Below are positions 46,485-56,160 of a stretch of 63,975 bases of DNA, piece after piece. The notes under the pieces are model-generated. The model made no database searches and was not told where the DNA came from. It saw only the letters and a list, made by a program, of their open reading frames with translations. The first letter of the stretch is position 1; each line of letters starts with the position of its first letter. A program made the translations under genes and the position numbers. The DNA lies in the NCBI GenBank assembly GCA_013001595.1, contig JABDMH010000133.1:1-63975 (forward strand), read 5' to 3'. The DNA is from Saprospiraceae bacterium (GTDB lineage: Bacteria; Bacteroidota; Bacteroidia; Chitinophagales; Saprospiraceae).

Positions 46485-49457
46485 ATGAAGTTTTTGATGA
46501 CTACCGCTCTAATTTGGCTTATTGCATCGATGACGCATGCCCAACAAGACATTGCCAAGCCCAATATTTTATTTATTGCCATTGACGACATGAACGATTG
46601 GGTGGGGTACCTCAACACCCATCCGCAAGTACAGACGCCTCACTTTGATAACTTAGCCAAGCGAGGGGTATATTTTACATCAGCACACTGCCCGGCCCCA
46701 ATCTGTGGTCCATCGAGAACTGCCATCCTCAGTGGCTTGCGGCCAACTACCAGTGGCATTTATACCAATGGAGTCAGCTATCAGAGAGACATGTCTGACC
46801 ATATCAGCCTGCCAGCCTACTTCAGAAATCACAACTACCAAGTATGGGGCAAGGGCAAAATCTTTCACTCCGGCACCAACGCCATTCCCGACCAAGCTTT
46901 TGATGAATACGGTGGAAAGGGAGCCTCAGCATCTCCTTTCCAAGGCGCCGACTTACAAACCAAACTTCAGGATCCTTATCACCATACTGAGCTGGGAGGA
47001 AAAGCTTTTCGCTTGCCACTTAATGGCATGATCGCCGATAGACATTGGGGCAGGAACAACACTTTTGATTGGGGCCCGATCGATCTACCGGATTCCCTCT
47101 GGGACGATACTCAAACCACCGATTGGGCCGTTGCCAAACTCAATCAAGACCATGATGAGCCCTTCTTTCTGGCTGTGGGCTTCACCCGCCCCCATCAACC
47201 ACTGTTTAACCCTAAGCGATTTCACGATCTCTATCCCGTAGACCAGGTAGTCTTGCCAATATCTGATTTTGATGATCTGCAAGATGTTCCTCGTGCTGGA
47301 TTAGAATATGCCTTGGCAGCCAGTACTTCAGGTCTGCATAGTACGGTTACCAACTACGGACAATGGCCACATGCCGTATCTTCCTATCTTGCTGCCATCT
47401 CCTACGTGGACGATCTGGTAGGAAAAATAATCAACACCCTAGACCAAAGTAAATATGCTCAGAATACCTGGGTGGTACTGTGGTCAGATCATGGCTGGCA
47501 CCTAGGAGAAAAACAGCATTGGGGCAAAGCTACGGGGTGGTATAGATCAACACGTGTACCCCTAATCATCGTGCCGCCAAAAAATGCACAATCTATTGGT
47601 AAGGAGAATGGATGTGATCAAGTCGTCAATCTATTAGATCTGGCTCCTACCCTAGCGGATATGGCTCAAATTCCTCAGCACAAGGATTGGGAAGGGCAGA
47701 GTCTATTGCCTTTGGTCTCAGACCCATCGCAACCCTGGCAGTCCCATACAGTGACCACCTTTGGTTATGGCAACCATACAGTTACCACCAATCGCTGGCA
47801 ATACATCCACTACTTCGATGGCACGGCAGAACTCTACGACCTTCAAAATGATCCTCAACAAATCACCAACCTGGCCTCCTATCCAAGCTATAGAGAAACC
47901 GTCAAGCATCTTCGAACTTTAGTACCTGCGGAACCGCACTGGAAATACATGGTACGTTATCATAATTTCAAACTAGTTGTTTCTGCAACCGAGGATACTT
48001 TCAAGCTATTTAACCTCTATCACCAAAATCAAAGTGATGAGCGGACAGATGTGGCATCACAGTATCCGCACATTGTGACAAAGATCAACCGGTGGTTGAT
48101 GAAATCCAGGCCAGAATCGAAATACTTGACCATGGCACCGGTGCAGCAACACAGTCTGCAGATTCCAGTTGCCAGTAGGGAACAGTTTCTCAATGCAATG
48201 GATCAGTCTAAATCGGGAGATACCATCATATGGAAAAATGGCACCTACAGGAACCTCATCATCGATATAAATCAGCCGGGGCTAGTGATTATGGCACAAG
48301 ATCCAGGAAAAGTAGTTTTTGAGGGTAGGATAGAAATTGTTCTGTCGGCGAATGGATTGATTTTTTCTGGATTTCAATTTATCAATGGTACCACAGAAGA
48401 GGATGTTCTCAAAATAAGCGCTAGCCACATCCTTTTAGAAGACCTCAATTTTTCCAATCTAAAATGTCATTATTATCTAAACATTCTTCCAACCTCTCAA
48501 CACGTTCGGGTGCAATTCTGCAATTTTGAACAAAAACCCATCCTACCTAATAGTTCGGTCGTACAGGTGCAAGTGCATAAGTCACAACCTGGATATCACC
48601 AAATTCGTTATTGCAGCTTTCAAAACCATACAGCTCCTGAAGGAGCAGGTGGAGACTATGGCATCGAAGCACTGCGCATCGGATACAGCTATCAGTCCAC
48701 CTTCGTTAGTCGCACAGTGGTGGAATACTGCTATTTTACTAAGTGCAATGGAGATGGTGAAATCATTTCCTCCAAAGCGAGAGAAAATATTTATCGCTAC
48801 AACACTTTCGCAGATAATGGAGACGCCCATTTCACTTTGAGGCACGGTAGTGATAATGTAGTATATGGCAATTTCTTCTTTGGTGGTGCAGGCATCCGTG
48901 TCAAGGAAGGACAGAATCAAATGATTTACAATAATTATTTTAGGACGGGTGGCCGGTTTTCCCTGAGGCTCATGAATTATGATGTCGATCCGTTAGACAA
49001 CATTATTGTAGCACAGAATTCATTTATAGATTCGGGTCCCATCCTCTTTGGCGGCATGGGAGATTCACCTCCGGAAAACATCAAGATCTATGGTAACTTA
49101 TTTTCGGATATGGATAAGCAATCGCTACATAATCTTACGGGAAAGGAAAAATGGAAGTTCAATATAACTAATAGACCTCTCAACCACCAACCAGATGGTT
49201 GCAATACGATTGACTTTAACATGAAGTCCAGCACCAAGGGTGCGTACCTTTTAGCAGAGAATTCAAAATATAAATTCAACCCTGACAAAAGCTTGCAGTT
49301 GTTGGATATTCCGGAGCTAGACGACGACCCGGATATTCGACTGGACATTATGCAAAATAAACGGTCAAACGGTGGAAGGATTCCTGGCTGCACAGGCTTG
49401 CATACAAGTGCTGTCACTCCATATGCAAGTGACATAAACACTGGTCCAAGGTATTGA
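46485..49457 (+). CDS. Fused S1 sulfatase (iduronate-2-sulfatase-like) and PL6-type polysaccharide lyase
   Basis: The 990-residue exported protein has a signal peptide ending near THAQ (residue 20). Residues about 25-545 form an S1 sulfatase: D34-D35 (IAIDDMNDW), formylglycine motif C74-G-P-S-R, FTRPHQP, WSDHGWHLGEKQHWGK; its pattern is closest to iduronate-2-sulfatases. Residues about 555-980 form a right-handed beta-helix of the PL6 type, with catalytic Lys764 (ISSKARENIYRYN) and Arg786 (FTLRHGSDNVV). PL6 includes alginate lyases and chondroitinase B, which cleaves dermatan sulfate at iduronate. One chain could desulfate and cleave the same glycan. Cleavage specificity is inference. Confidence 0.9.
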   Translation: MKFLMTTALIWLIASMTHAQQDIAKPNILFIAIDDMNDWVGYLNTHPQVQTPHFDNLAKRGVYFTSAHCPAPICGPSRTAILSGLRPTTSGIYTNGVSYQRDMSDHISLPAYFRNHNYQVWGKGKIFHSGTNAIPDQAFDEYGGKGASASPFQGADLQTKLQDPYHHTELGGKAFRLPLNGMIADRHWGRNNTFDWGPIDLPDSLWDDTQTTDWAVAKLNQDHDEPFFLAVGFTRPHQPLFNPKRFHDLYPVDQVVLPISDFDDLQDVPRAGLEYALAASTSGLHSTVTNYGQWPHAVSSYLAAISYVDDLVGKIINTLDQSKYAQNTWVVLWSDHGWHLGEKQHWGKATGWYRSTRVPLIIVPPKNAQSIGKENGCDQVVNLLDLAPTLADMAQIPQHKDWEGQSLLPLVSDPSQPWQSHTVTTFGYGNHTVTTNRWQYIHYFDGTAELYDLQNDPQQITNLASYPSYRETVKHLRTLVPAEPHWKYMVRYHNFKLVVSATEDTFKLFNLYHQNQSDERTDVASQYPHIVTKINRWLMKSRPESKYLTMAPVQQHSLQIPVASREQFLNAMDQSKSGDTIIWKNGTYRNLIIDINQPGLVIMAQDPGKVVFEGRIEIVLSANGLIFSGFQFINGTTEEDVLKISASHILLEDLNFSNLKCHYYLNILPTSQHVRVQFCNFEQKPILPNSSVVQVQVHKSQPGYHQIRYCSFQNHTAPEGAGGDYGIEALRIGYSYQSTFVSRTVVEYCYFTKCNGDGEIISSKARENIYRYNTFADNGDAHFTLRHGSDNVVYGNFFFGGAGIRVKEGQNQMIYNNYFRTGGRFSLRLMNYDVDPLDNIIVAQNSFIDSGPILFGGMGDSPPENIKIYGNLFSDMDKQSLHNLTGKEKWKFNITNRPLNHQPDGCNTIDFNMKSSTKGAYLLAENSKYKFNPDKSLQLLDIPELDDDPDIRLDIMQNKRSNGGRIPGCTGLHTSAVTPYASDINTGPRY

Positions 49458-49492
49458 CACTAATTGATATTGTAGCCGATGACTTAAGCATA

Positions 49493-51064
49493 TCAGCGGT
49501 AAAAATCAATCTCATTCAGTCGGTAAATATCAATATTGCGATAATGACCAATCTTGCCATGTATAAAAGGCTGGACCGATTCATGCTCATAGGTGCGTGG
49601 ATTAGCAATAAATAAATATTGAGCACCAAGCTTAATCTTATCCTTTATGCGTTCAGGGTCCATCGAAATGCCATAGTCCGTCCATCCCTTTCGATTCATC
49701 AAATAAAGGGTGATATTGATGCTGTAGTCAGACAAACTTAGTACACGATCATCGGGTTCAATGCCCAATTTCTGAAGTGTGGGTTCCAATTCGGTAAAGG
49801 CATGAAAAACCTCCCGATGATCATGATTTCTCCAACCTTGAAAATCATAACGTTCATATAGCCGGTCTTGAGCAAATTGGAAACTACGCACAGTCATCCA
49901 AATCAGAAAACCAACCAATATCCATGACCTATATAACAAAGGAACCTTCGCCTTAACCACCATGAATGTTGCAAGCAATAAAATAGGTACCAGCATATAC
50001 AAATCAATGATGTAGTAGTCATGATGCATGAGGGCTTCAAAAAATAACACAATAAATGCCAAAGCGCCAATGCACATCATGCCAAAAATAAATCGAACAC
50101 TACTTTCAATACCGCGATAAAAAATCAAAACAATAATGGCACAAATGGCTAAGAATTTTTCGATATAGGGCATAAAATAGTCCCAGATGAATCGATCCGC
50201 CACGTACTCATATGTCTTGGCAATCGTCTCATATGAAAGATCCCAAATCGGCAAAATACCGATTAGAAAAATACCTCCCGTATGCTGCGCATTGTACCCC
50301 TGAGCATAACGAACCCACATGTATGAAATCACAAATACAGAGAGCAATCCCAGTCCTTCCTTCCAGGTGCCCTGGAAGATGCGATGGTGCTTTGACCTCA
50401 ATCGCATGACATCGATCAAATACACCAGACAAATTGCCACAAAGGACAATAGTGCCGAAACTTTCAATAGGCCAGCCAACGTAAAGAAGAATAAAAGTAG
50501 CCCAAGGTGTCTATGCATTCCTGACGCCTTAAACTTGAAGAATTGATACAACCCCAAACATGCGAAGGAGAAGGCCGGAATATTCATCAGAAAATTTCCA
50601 CCATAATAGACCAAGACTGGAGAGGTAAACAAGAGCAATCCAACAAATATGCCTGCTACAGAGTTTTCGATTTCGACTTCGATCGTTTTCATGAGTGCCA
50701 GCAGTCCAATAAGAAATAGCAGCAAAACCATTAACCGATATACCCATACCTCTTTACCGGTAATCGTCCAGATTTTTCCAACCAGGTAGTATAAGATGGG
50801 AAATTCACTCACCGTCTTGCCCGTGCCGTCAATTCCCAAATAATGCATGGATGGTTGGAAAAACGGATTTCCATCTTGGTAGTAGTTCATGGTCAAGGAG
50901 AGGCAATCGGCTTGCCTCCATTGATGAATACTCTGCGGCGGTTCAAAAAGTATACGATCATAATCATACTGGAATGCCATGAGCAGGAATAAGCCCGTAA
51001 AAATCCAGGGCGAAATCTTTGGAAAGTAGAGTGACTTGACTTGAAAAAAAAGTACGTCCAGCAA
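49493..51064 (-). CDS. Membrane glycosyltransferase of the GT39/ArnT-like type
   Basis: The 523-residue protein has about ten hydrophobic segments and the N-terminal pattern HQWRQADCLSLTMNYYQDGNPFF with a catalytic-type acidic residue in the first outer loop, then the long second loop. It ends with a soluble domain of about 110 residues (LEPTLQKLGIEPDDRVLSLSD). Such enzymes move sugars from a polyprenyl carrier to lipid A, protein or envelope polymers at the inner membrane. The start is a TTG at 51064. It is on the opposite strand from the sulfatases around it and is probably unrelated to them. Confidence 0.7.
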   Translation of the reverse strand: MLDVLFFQVKSLYFPKISPWIFTGLFLLMAFQYDYDRILFEPPQSIHQWRQADCLSLTMNYYQDGNPFFQPSMHYLGIDGTGKTVSEFPILYYLVGKIWTITGKEVWVYRLMVLLLFLIGLLALMKTIEVEIENSVAGIFVGLLLFTSPVLVYYGGNFLMNIPAFSFACLGLYQFFKFKASGMHRHLGLLLFFFTLAGLLKVSALLSFVAICLVYLIDVMRLRSKHHRIFQGTWKEGLGLLSVFVISYMWVRYAQGYNAQHTGGIFLIGILPIWDLSYETIAKTYEYVADRFIWDYFMPYIEKFLAICAIIVLIFYRGIESSVRFIFGMMCIGALAFIVLFFEALMHHDYYIIDLYMLVPILLLATFMVVKAKVPLLYRSWILVGFLIWMTVRSFQFAQDRLYERYDFQGWRNHDHREVFHAFTELEPTLQKLGIEPDDRVLSLSDYSINITLYLMNRKGWTDYGISMDPERIKDKIKLGAQYLFIANPRTYEHESVQPFIHGKIGHYRNIDIYRLNEIDFYR

Positions 51065-51200
51065 TGGCGATCTATTTATGATCCAGTGAATATAATTGAA
51101 ATCTTGGTTCCAAAGTGAAGCACCTCATCGGAGTGAACCAGGGGCTTAGGGACCGAAGAACGGCCATTTTTTCTATCTTATCGATCTAAATATCAGATCA

Positions 51201-52685
51201 ATGAGAACAGTTGCGCCGACGGCGATTTTCGTCTATTTCTGGATTATGGTGATGTGTAGTACGTCATGCCAACCACCGGACGAGACTGCGGCTACGCCAA
51301 ACATTGTATTCATTTTGGCTGATGATTTGGGATGGGCAGACCTTCCGGCCTATGGCAATCAATTTCATGAAACACCCAACATTGATAAACTGGTAGCCGA
51401 GGGTATGCGATTCACCAATGCCTATGCAGCATGCCCAGTCTGTTCCCCTACTCGAGCCAGCATTCAGTCAGGCCAGTACCCTGCTCGTCTCGGCATTATT
51501 GACTTTATCACCGGGCATTGGAGACCACACGAGAGACTCACCGTACCAAAAAATAAAACGCAATTTCTACCTCTAGAAATTGAAACCATTGGAGAAGTAC
51601 TTAAGCAGGCCAATTATAGTACAGGCTATTTTGGGAAGTGGCACTTGGGCAATGAACCCTATTTCCCAGAGCATCAGGGATACGATGAAAGTGTCATTTT
51701 TCATGGCAGTCCCTACTACAAGTTTAGCAAGCGATTAAAACCACCGCAAGATTTTCCCGATGACAAAATACTATCTGAAGCCCTCACCGACTTGAGTATT
51801 GACTTTATCAATAAGCATCATGAGAAACCCTTTTTTCTCACTTTGGCCCACTATGATGTGCATGTACAGTTGGACGCAGATTCTGGCTTAATTGAGAAGT
51901 ATTTAGAAAAACCCCGAGTGGAGAACCATCCCTGCAATGCGGTGTATGCTGCCATGGTAGAGCATATTGATAACAGTGTGGGTCGCATCATGGAAACTTT
52001 ATCAACACTAGGATTATCGGATAATACGCTGGTTGTGTTTTTCTCGGATAACGGAGGCCTGGTCAGTAGATTTGATGAAGTTCCTTTAATCGCTGAGAGC
52101 AAACGTCATTTTTACGCTGGCGATTCGCTTATGCTTCATGTGGCATCCTCCAATGCACCGCTCAGAGCCGAAAAAGGAACCGTCTATGAAGGAGGCATTC
52201 GCGAACCTATGATTGTCAAATGGCCGGGGGTAGTCCCTGCCGGAAGCACCAGTGACGCTTTAATTAGCAGCATCGATCTACTACCTACCTTCCGTGAAAT
52301 AGCTGGTGTAACAGATCCCATAGATCAGGTTGTAGATGGCGAAAGCTTCTTGGCTACACTATCAGAGGGTGAGTATGATCCAGATCGCTCGCTCTTTTGG
52401 CACTATCCAGTATATCACCATGATGTACCTGCCAGTGTGATCAGAAAAGGAGATTGGAAGTTGATCCACAAGTTGGATAATGATGAACTCTTTCTCTACG
52501 ACTTATCTCGCGATGTCGGTGAGCAGCATAATCTAGCAGAAAGTGAGGTCGCCATTCGCGACGCATTAAAGTCGCAGTTGGACCAATGGCGAACGGAAGT
52601 GGCTGCTGAAATGCCAGTGCCCAATGCGCAATTTGATGCTGCCAAAAGGAAGGAATGGGGAACGCACCCTGATCGACAAAAATGA
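51201..52685 (+). CDS. Sulfatase (S1 family, arylsulfatase A-like), lipoprotein
   Basis: The 494-residue protein has a lipoprotein signal (lipobox region MCSTSC, Cys23). It keeps D41-D42 (ILADDLGWAD), formylglycine motif C81-S-P-T-R (TR in place of the usual SR), KWHLGNEPYFP, VFFSDNGGL and EKGTVYEGGIREP. The pattern fits arylsulfatase A/N-acetylgalactosamine-6-sulfatase relatives (S1_16-like). It probably removes sulfate esters from the same glycan as the neighbouring enzymes. Confidence 0.92.
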   Translation: MRTVAPTAIFVYFWIMVMCSTSCQPPDETAATPNIVFILADDLGWADLPAYGNQFHETPNIDKLVAEGMRFTNAYAACPVCSPTRASIQSGQYPARLGIIDFITGHWRPHERLTVPKNKTQFLPLEIETIGEVLKQANYSTGYFGKWHLGNEPYFPEHQGYDESVIFHGSPYYKFSKRLKPPQDFPDDKILSEALTDLSIDFINKHHEKPFFLTLAHYDVHVQLDADSGLIEKYLEKPRVENHPCNAVYAAMVEHIDNSVGRIMETLSTLGLSDNTLVVFFSDNGGLVSRFDEVPLIAESKRHFYAGDSLMLHVASSNAPLRAEKGTVYEGGIREPMIVKWPGVVPAGSTSDALISSIDLLPTFREIAGVTDPIDQVVDGESFLATLSEGEYDPDRSLFWHYPVYHHDVPASVIRKGDWKLIHKLDNDELFLYDLSRDVGEQHNLAESEVAIRDALKSQLDQWRTEVAAEMPVPNAQFDAAKRKEWGTHPDRQK

Positions 52686-53041
52686 TTGTCAGTTTATTGA
52701 CCTAACGATATTCATATTTATCACCTAATCAATTGGAATATCTGAGCATCTAACACACGTTGCGGTATTTGAAGACACCGGTCGTATAATTAATGCAAAT
52801 GCCTGGTGAAATTTCCATCTACTTTTCAAAAGGCCATTTGGTCAATGTTATGACTATGGCATGGTAGCTTCTAGTACCAGAGGTAACCGATCATTTGCGA
52901 TTTCATTTATTGAAAAATATCGATCTGGAGTGCTTAATCAGCAAGCCCTTCATATGATATATGGAGCACTGGGTTGGGTTTCACATAGCCAGGCTCAGTT
53001 ATTCTAACTTTAAATAACCGGATGCTCAAGTAGAGCACTAG
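52686..53041. other. Convergent intergenic region without a gene
   Basis: About 355 bp separate two convergent sulfatase genes. All frames are broken by stops. I see no strong terminator hairpin, repeat or conserved element. Confidence 0.5.
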
Positions 53042-54487
53042 CTAATCCTGCAGAGTTCCAATGGTCCTGTTCTCACTACCCTTTTCTATACCCACATTCA
53101 AATCTCCCAACATTTGTCGAGCCTCTTCAACAACCTCCATTATTTCGGCCATCTTATCGGGATAATAGGCAGCCACATTGTATTGCTCTCCTGGGTCTCG
53201 CATCATATTGTACAATTCTGGTTCTTTGATTTCCACTGCTATGCGCTTACCTCCATGGCCATCATTTCCCGGTTGTGTATCATAGGATCGGTATGTATGG
53301 GGTAGTACGAGCTTCCAATTCCCTTTTCGTACACCATTCAAGTGGTTTTTACCATGATAGTACAATATGGTCTGACGAGGATCTGATGTGAAATCTCCCT
53401 CGAAAAGTGCGCTGATATCAACCCCATCAATCTTACGTTTAGACAAGGTGCCATTGGACAACGCAGCCAAAGTCGGCAGAAGGTCAACGGCACAAGCTAG
53501 CCGATGGCAAACCCTACCGGCAGGAACCCCATTTGGCCAGTGGATAATAAAGGGTACTCTCTGGCCACCCTCCCAACTAGTGGTTTTACCTTCACGCAAG
53601 CCACCAGCTGAACCAGCGTGATTGCCAAAGTTCAACCAAGGTCCATTGTCGGTCGTGAAGATAAATATGGTATTGTCTTCCACTTGATTTTTCTCTAGCG
53701 CATCCATAATCTGACCCACCGACCAATCAATCTCCATCATGACATCACCATAAAGTCCTTGTTCACTCTTACCTCTAAATTTCTCAGAGACGCCCAAAGG
53801 AATGTGTCCCATAGTGTGTGGGACATAGAGGAAAAAAGGACTGCTGGCATTGCGGTCTATAAAATCGATGGCTTCTTCAGTGTAAATCGTGGTCAGTTTA
53901 TCCTGATCTGCCAAACTGGTAATCGTTTCAGCAACTTCATTGCCTCGAATCAACGGCAATTCAGGATAATCTCCCCTGCCGTTCCCGACCGGCAACCGTT
54001 CACCGGTCACATTGCTATTTGGCCACATATCATTAGAATAGGGAACACCAACATATTCATCAAAACCATGCTGAAGGGGTAGAAATTCTTTCTGCCAACC
54101 CAAATGCCACTTTCCAAAACAAGCCGTGGCATAGCCCTGCTCCTTAAACATCTCGGCTATCGTTAGCTCCTCCCCATTGATTCCAATCTTATGATGAGGA
54201 AATAAGGCACCGGAAAAACCAATCCGGTTGGGATAGCATCCAGTGAGCAGCCCAGCTCGTGAGGCACTACAAACGGGTTGAGCCGAATAGAAATTGGTAA
54301 ACCGCATGCCTTTACTAGCCATCTCATCGAGGTGCGGTGTTTCAAAGCCAGTAGCGCCATAACAGCCCACATCCCCATAGCCTTCGTCATCGATGAACAC
54401 GATGACCACATTGGGTCTGGTTGTTTGCTTTGCCTGTACGTATTTGGTCAAGGTGAATAAAGCGAGCAGCAGTATGAGGTTTTTCAT
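53042..54487 (-). CDS. Sulfatase (S1 family, arylsulfatase A-like) with CxAxR formylglycine motif
   Basis: The 481-residue protein has a signal peptide ending at YVQA (about residue 19), D33-D34 (VFIDDEGYGDVG), KWHLGWQKEFLP, FTTDNGPWLNFG and GLREGKTTSWEGGQRVPFI. Its activation motif is C73-S-A-S-R (QPVCSASRAGLLTG), with Ala in place of the common Pro. Many S1 relatives of N-acetylgalactosamine sulfatases have this form. The gene is 51 nt upstream of the beta-propeller gene on the same strand, and they could share a transcript. Confidence 0.92.
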   Translation of the reverse strand: MKNLILLLALFTLTKYVQAKQTTRPNVVIVFIDDEGYGDVGCYGATGFETPHLDEMASKGMRFTNFYSAQPVCSASRAGLLTGCYPNRIGFSGALFPHHKIGINGEELTIAEMFKEQGYATACFGKWHLGWQKEFLPLQHGFDEYVGVPYSNDMWPNSNVTGERLPVGNGRGDYPELPLIRGNEVAETITSLADQDKLTTIYTEEAIDFIDRNASSPFFLYVPHTMGHIPLGVSEKFRGKSEQGLYGDVMMEIDWSVGQIMDALEKNQVEDNTIFIFTTDNGPWLNFGNHAGSAGGLREGKTTSWEGGQRVPFIIHWPNGVPAGRVCHRLACAVDLLPTLAALSNGTLSKRKIDGVDISALFEGDFTSDPRQTILYYHGKNHLNGVRKGNWKLVLPHTYRSYDTQPGNDGHGGKRIAVEIKEPELYNMMRDPGEQYNVAAYYPDKMAEIMEVVEEARQMLGDLNVGIEKGSENRTIGTLQD

Positions 54488-54538
54488 ATGAATAGTATTC
54501 GAATTTTAAATCAAATATTTTCTCCTATAGAAGCCTTA

Positions 54539-55795
54539 CTAATTCATTGACTGCAGGATCTTTATCATGAACATTTGCCGGGTACCATTGGGAGCAATTC
54601 CGGGCACTAAAATGGAATTGTTAGTTCTATTCCAGCGAGGTGCTGGATCAATCCTGATGTCTCCCGAAAACTTGCCTTTGTCTATTCCCTGGCTGCGGAC
54701 ATAAGCCCCATCTTTCATTCGATAGATTGAATAATAGTTGCTATTTCCATCTTTGTAGCCATTTACAAACCAATGGGCATCTGGTGACAGGGAGATATCA
54801 CCCTCTGGATCCGGAAAGATCTCAGGAGTTCCCAGTTGGCCTACCACCCTTTTCATGTCGACATCATACAAAATTTGATATTCCGAGTCTCTACCAATTA
54901 GGACATTACCTTCTGCCCATTCCGGATGCCCTCCAATAAATTGGTCATGAACGGTCAAGTTGGTACCATCTGCATGAATGGAGCAGGCCACATTGATGCG
55001 CTCCAATTTGGAGCCATTTTCGTCGAATTTTTTACCCCAATTTGCCCTTACAAAGAAATAGATTCGATCTCCCCTTCGATTCCATAGGGTGTGGTTGATA
55101 AACAGCCCCGTATGTTCAGTGTATCTACCCTCCCTTTTGAGTAGCTTTTCAAGCTCCAGATATGAAACTAGCAGCCTCTTTTTACCGGTCCTGATATCTA
55201 CCTTAAAAATCCCATCATGAGCAGGTGCCAGGTAATCCGTTGACCAATCCAGTACTCCGGGATAACCTGTGACCAGTCGTAGGCGAGCCAGTCGCCCATA
55301 GTTTAAAGCTAGAAATGCCGAACCTGTTGGCGAAACTCCTCCATTACCAATGGCTACATCTTCGAAATGAAATTCTTTTACACGCTCCCCCTTTTCGACA
55401 TCATATAATACAGTAAAGACCTTACCTGTTTCAAGGTCCCGGTCATTGAAAAAAAAGTGCGTTTCGGCATGTGATGGATGCCAGTAAAACATGGTACCCT
55501 GTTGCGGATTCCATGCATAAGTTTTGTCCACTTTGACCAATCTATTCTTGTCTCGCGTATCAATCAGAAATATGGTGGCTGCCTCTTCAGGTTTTGGCAT
55601 GCGATTGATGGTGTCAATCTCAAGCCCCAGTATATATTGACCGTTCGAGTTCCACGGTATGGTCTTACATTGGCCAATGTACCCAAAGAAATGATGCTTG
55701 GTACCGGTAGTGAGCTGACTGATCTCTAGCTCTAGGGAAGGTGTTTGTGCCTGGCACCCAGTTAAAAATACGATGAGAAAAACCAAATAAACCAT
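54539..55795 (-). CDS. Lipoprotein beta-propeller, distantly oligogalacturonate-lyase-like (TolB/WD40 fold)
   Basis: From the ATG at 55795 the protein has 418 residues with a lipoprotein signal (FLIVFLTGCQAQ). The frame is open further upstream but without family features. The mature part has repeated propeller-type blades (PWNSNGQYILGLEIDTINRM, MFYWHPSHAETHFFFNDRD, ISLSPDAHWFVNGYKDGNSNYY, RWNRTNNSILVPG). The pattern recalls PL22-type propellers used in uronan degradation, but I cannot confirm the metal-binding His set. It lies next to a sulfatase gene; a role in the same polysaccharide pathway is inference. Confidence 0.75.
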   Translation of the reverse strand: MVYLVFLIVFLTGCQAQTPSLELEISQLTTGTKHHFFGYIGQCKTIPWNSNGQYILGLEIDTINRMPKPEEAATIFLIDTRDKNRLVKVDKTYAWNPQQGTMFYWHPSHAETHFFFNDRDLETGKVFTVLYDVEKGERVKEFHFEDVAIGNGGVSPTGSAFLALNYGRLARLRLVTGYPGVLDWSTDYLAPAHDGIFKVDIRTGKKRLLVSYLELEKLLKREGRYTEHTGLFINHTLWNRRGDRIYFFVRANWGKKFDENGSKLERINVACSIHADGTNLTVHDQFIGGHPEWAEGNVLIGRDSEYQILYDVDMKRVVGQLGTPEIFPDPEGDISLSPDAHWFVNGYKDGNSNYYSIYRMKDGAYVRSQGIDKGKFSGDIRIDPAPRWNRTNNSILVPGIAPNGTRQMFMIKILQSMN

Positions 55796-56160
55796 ACGCT
55801 TCTGATGGGAAATATAATGAGACAATTTTAAAGTATCTGTGCTTCCGTCTGGCTGCATGTGACAGTCGTCCCATAGGTCGACTGGCATCATCGCAACCAG
55901 TTGGTGGTCCTTCATTCTTGTAAATATAGTACTCTGTCCACTCAAATATTAGCAATAATTTTAATGTCTTTTTGCGAATTTCCTTGTTGCAAATCCTCCC
56001 TATAGCTATGGCTATGACCGCGCATCCCGTCCGCTTTCGCGGTTCCCTCACTTTGTGTGCTGTTGCACCCAACTCTTCGAGATCGCTCGCTCATGCCTTG
56101 AACTTCACCAAAAATCATATTAAAATTAACTACAAAATCTGACTAGACAGAGTACAGCGT
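55796..56160. other. Intergenic region with a GC-rich patch
   Basis: Between the propeller and HTH genes lie 365 bp without a clear gene. A GC-rich patch at about 56010-56095 (for example CCGCGCATCCCGTCCGC) stands out in AT-rich DNA and may be a small dispersed repeat or a remnant. No frame supports a protein. Confidence 0.4.
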
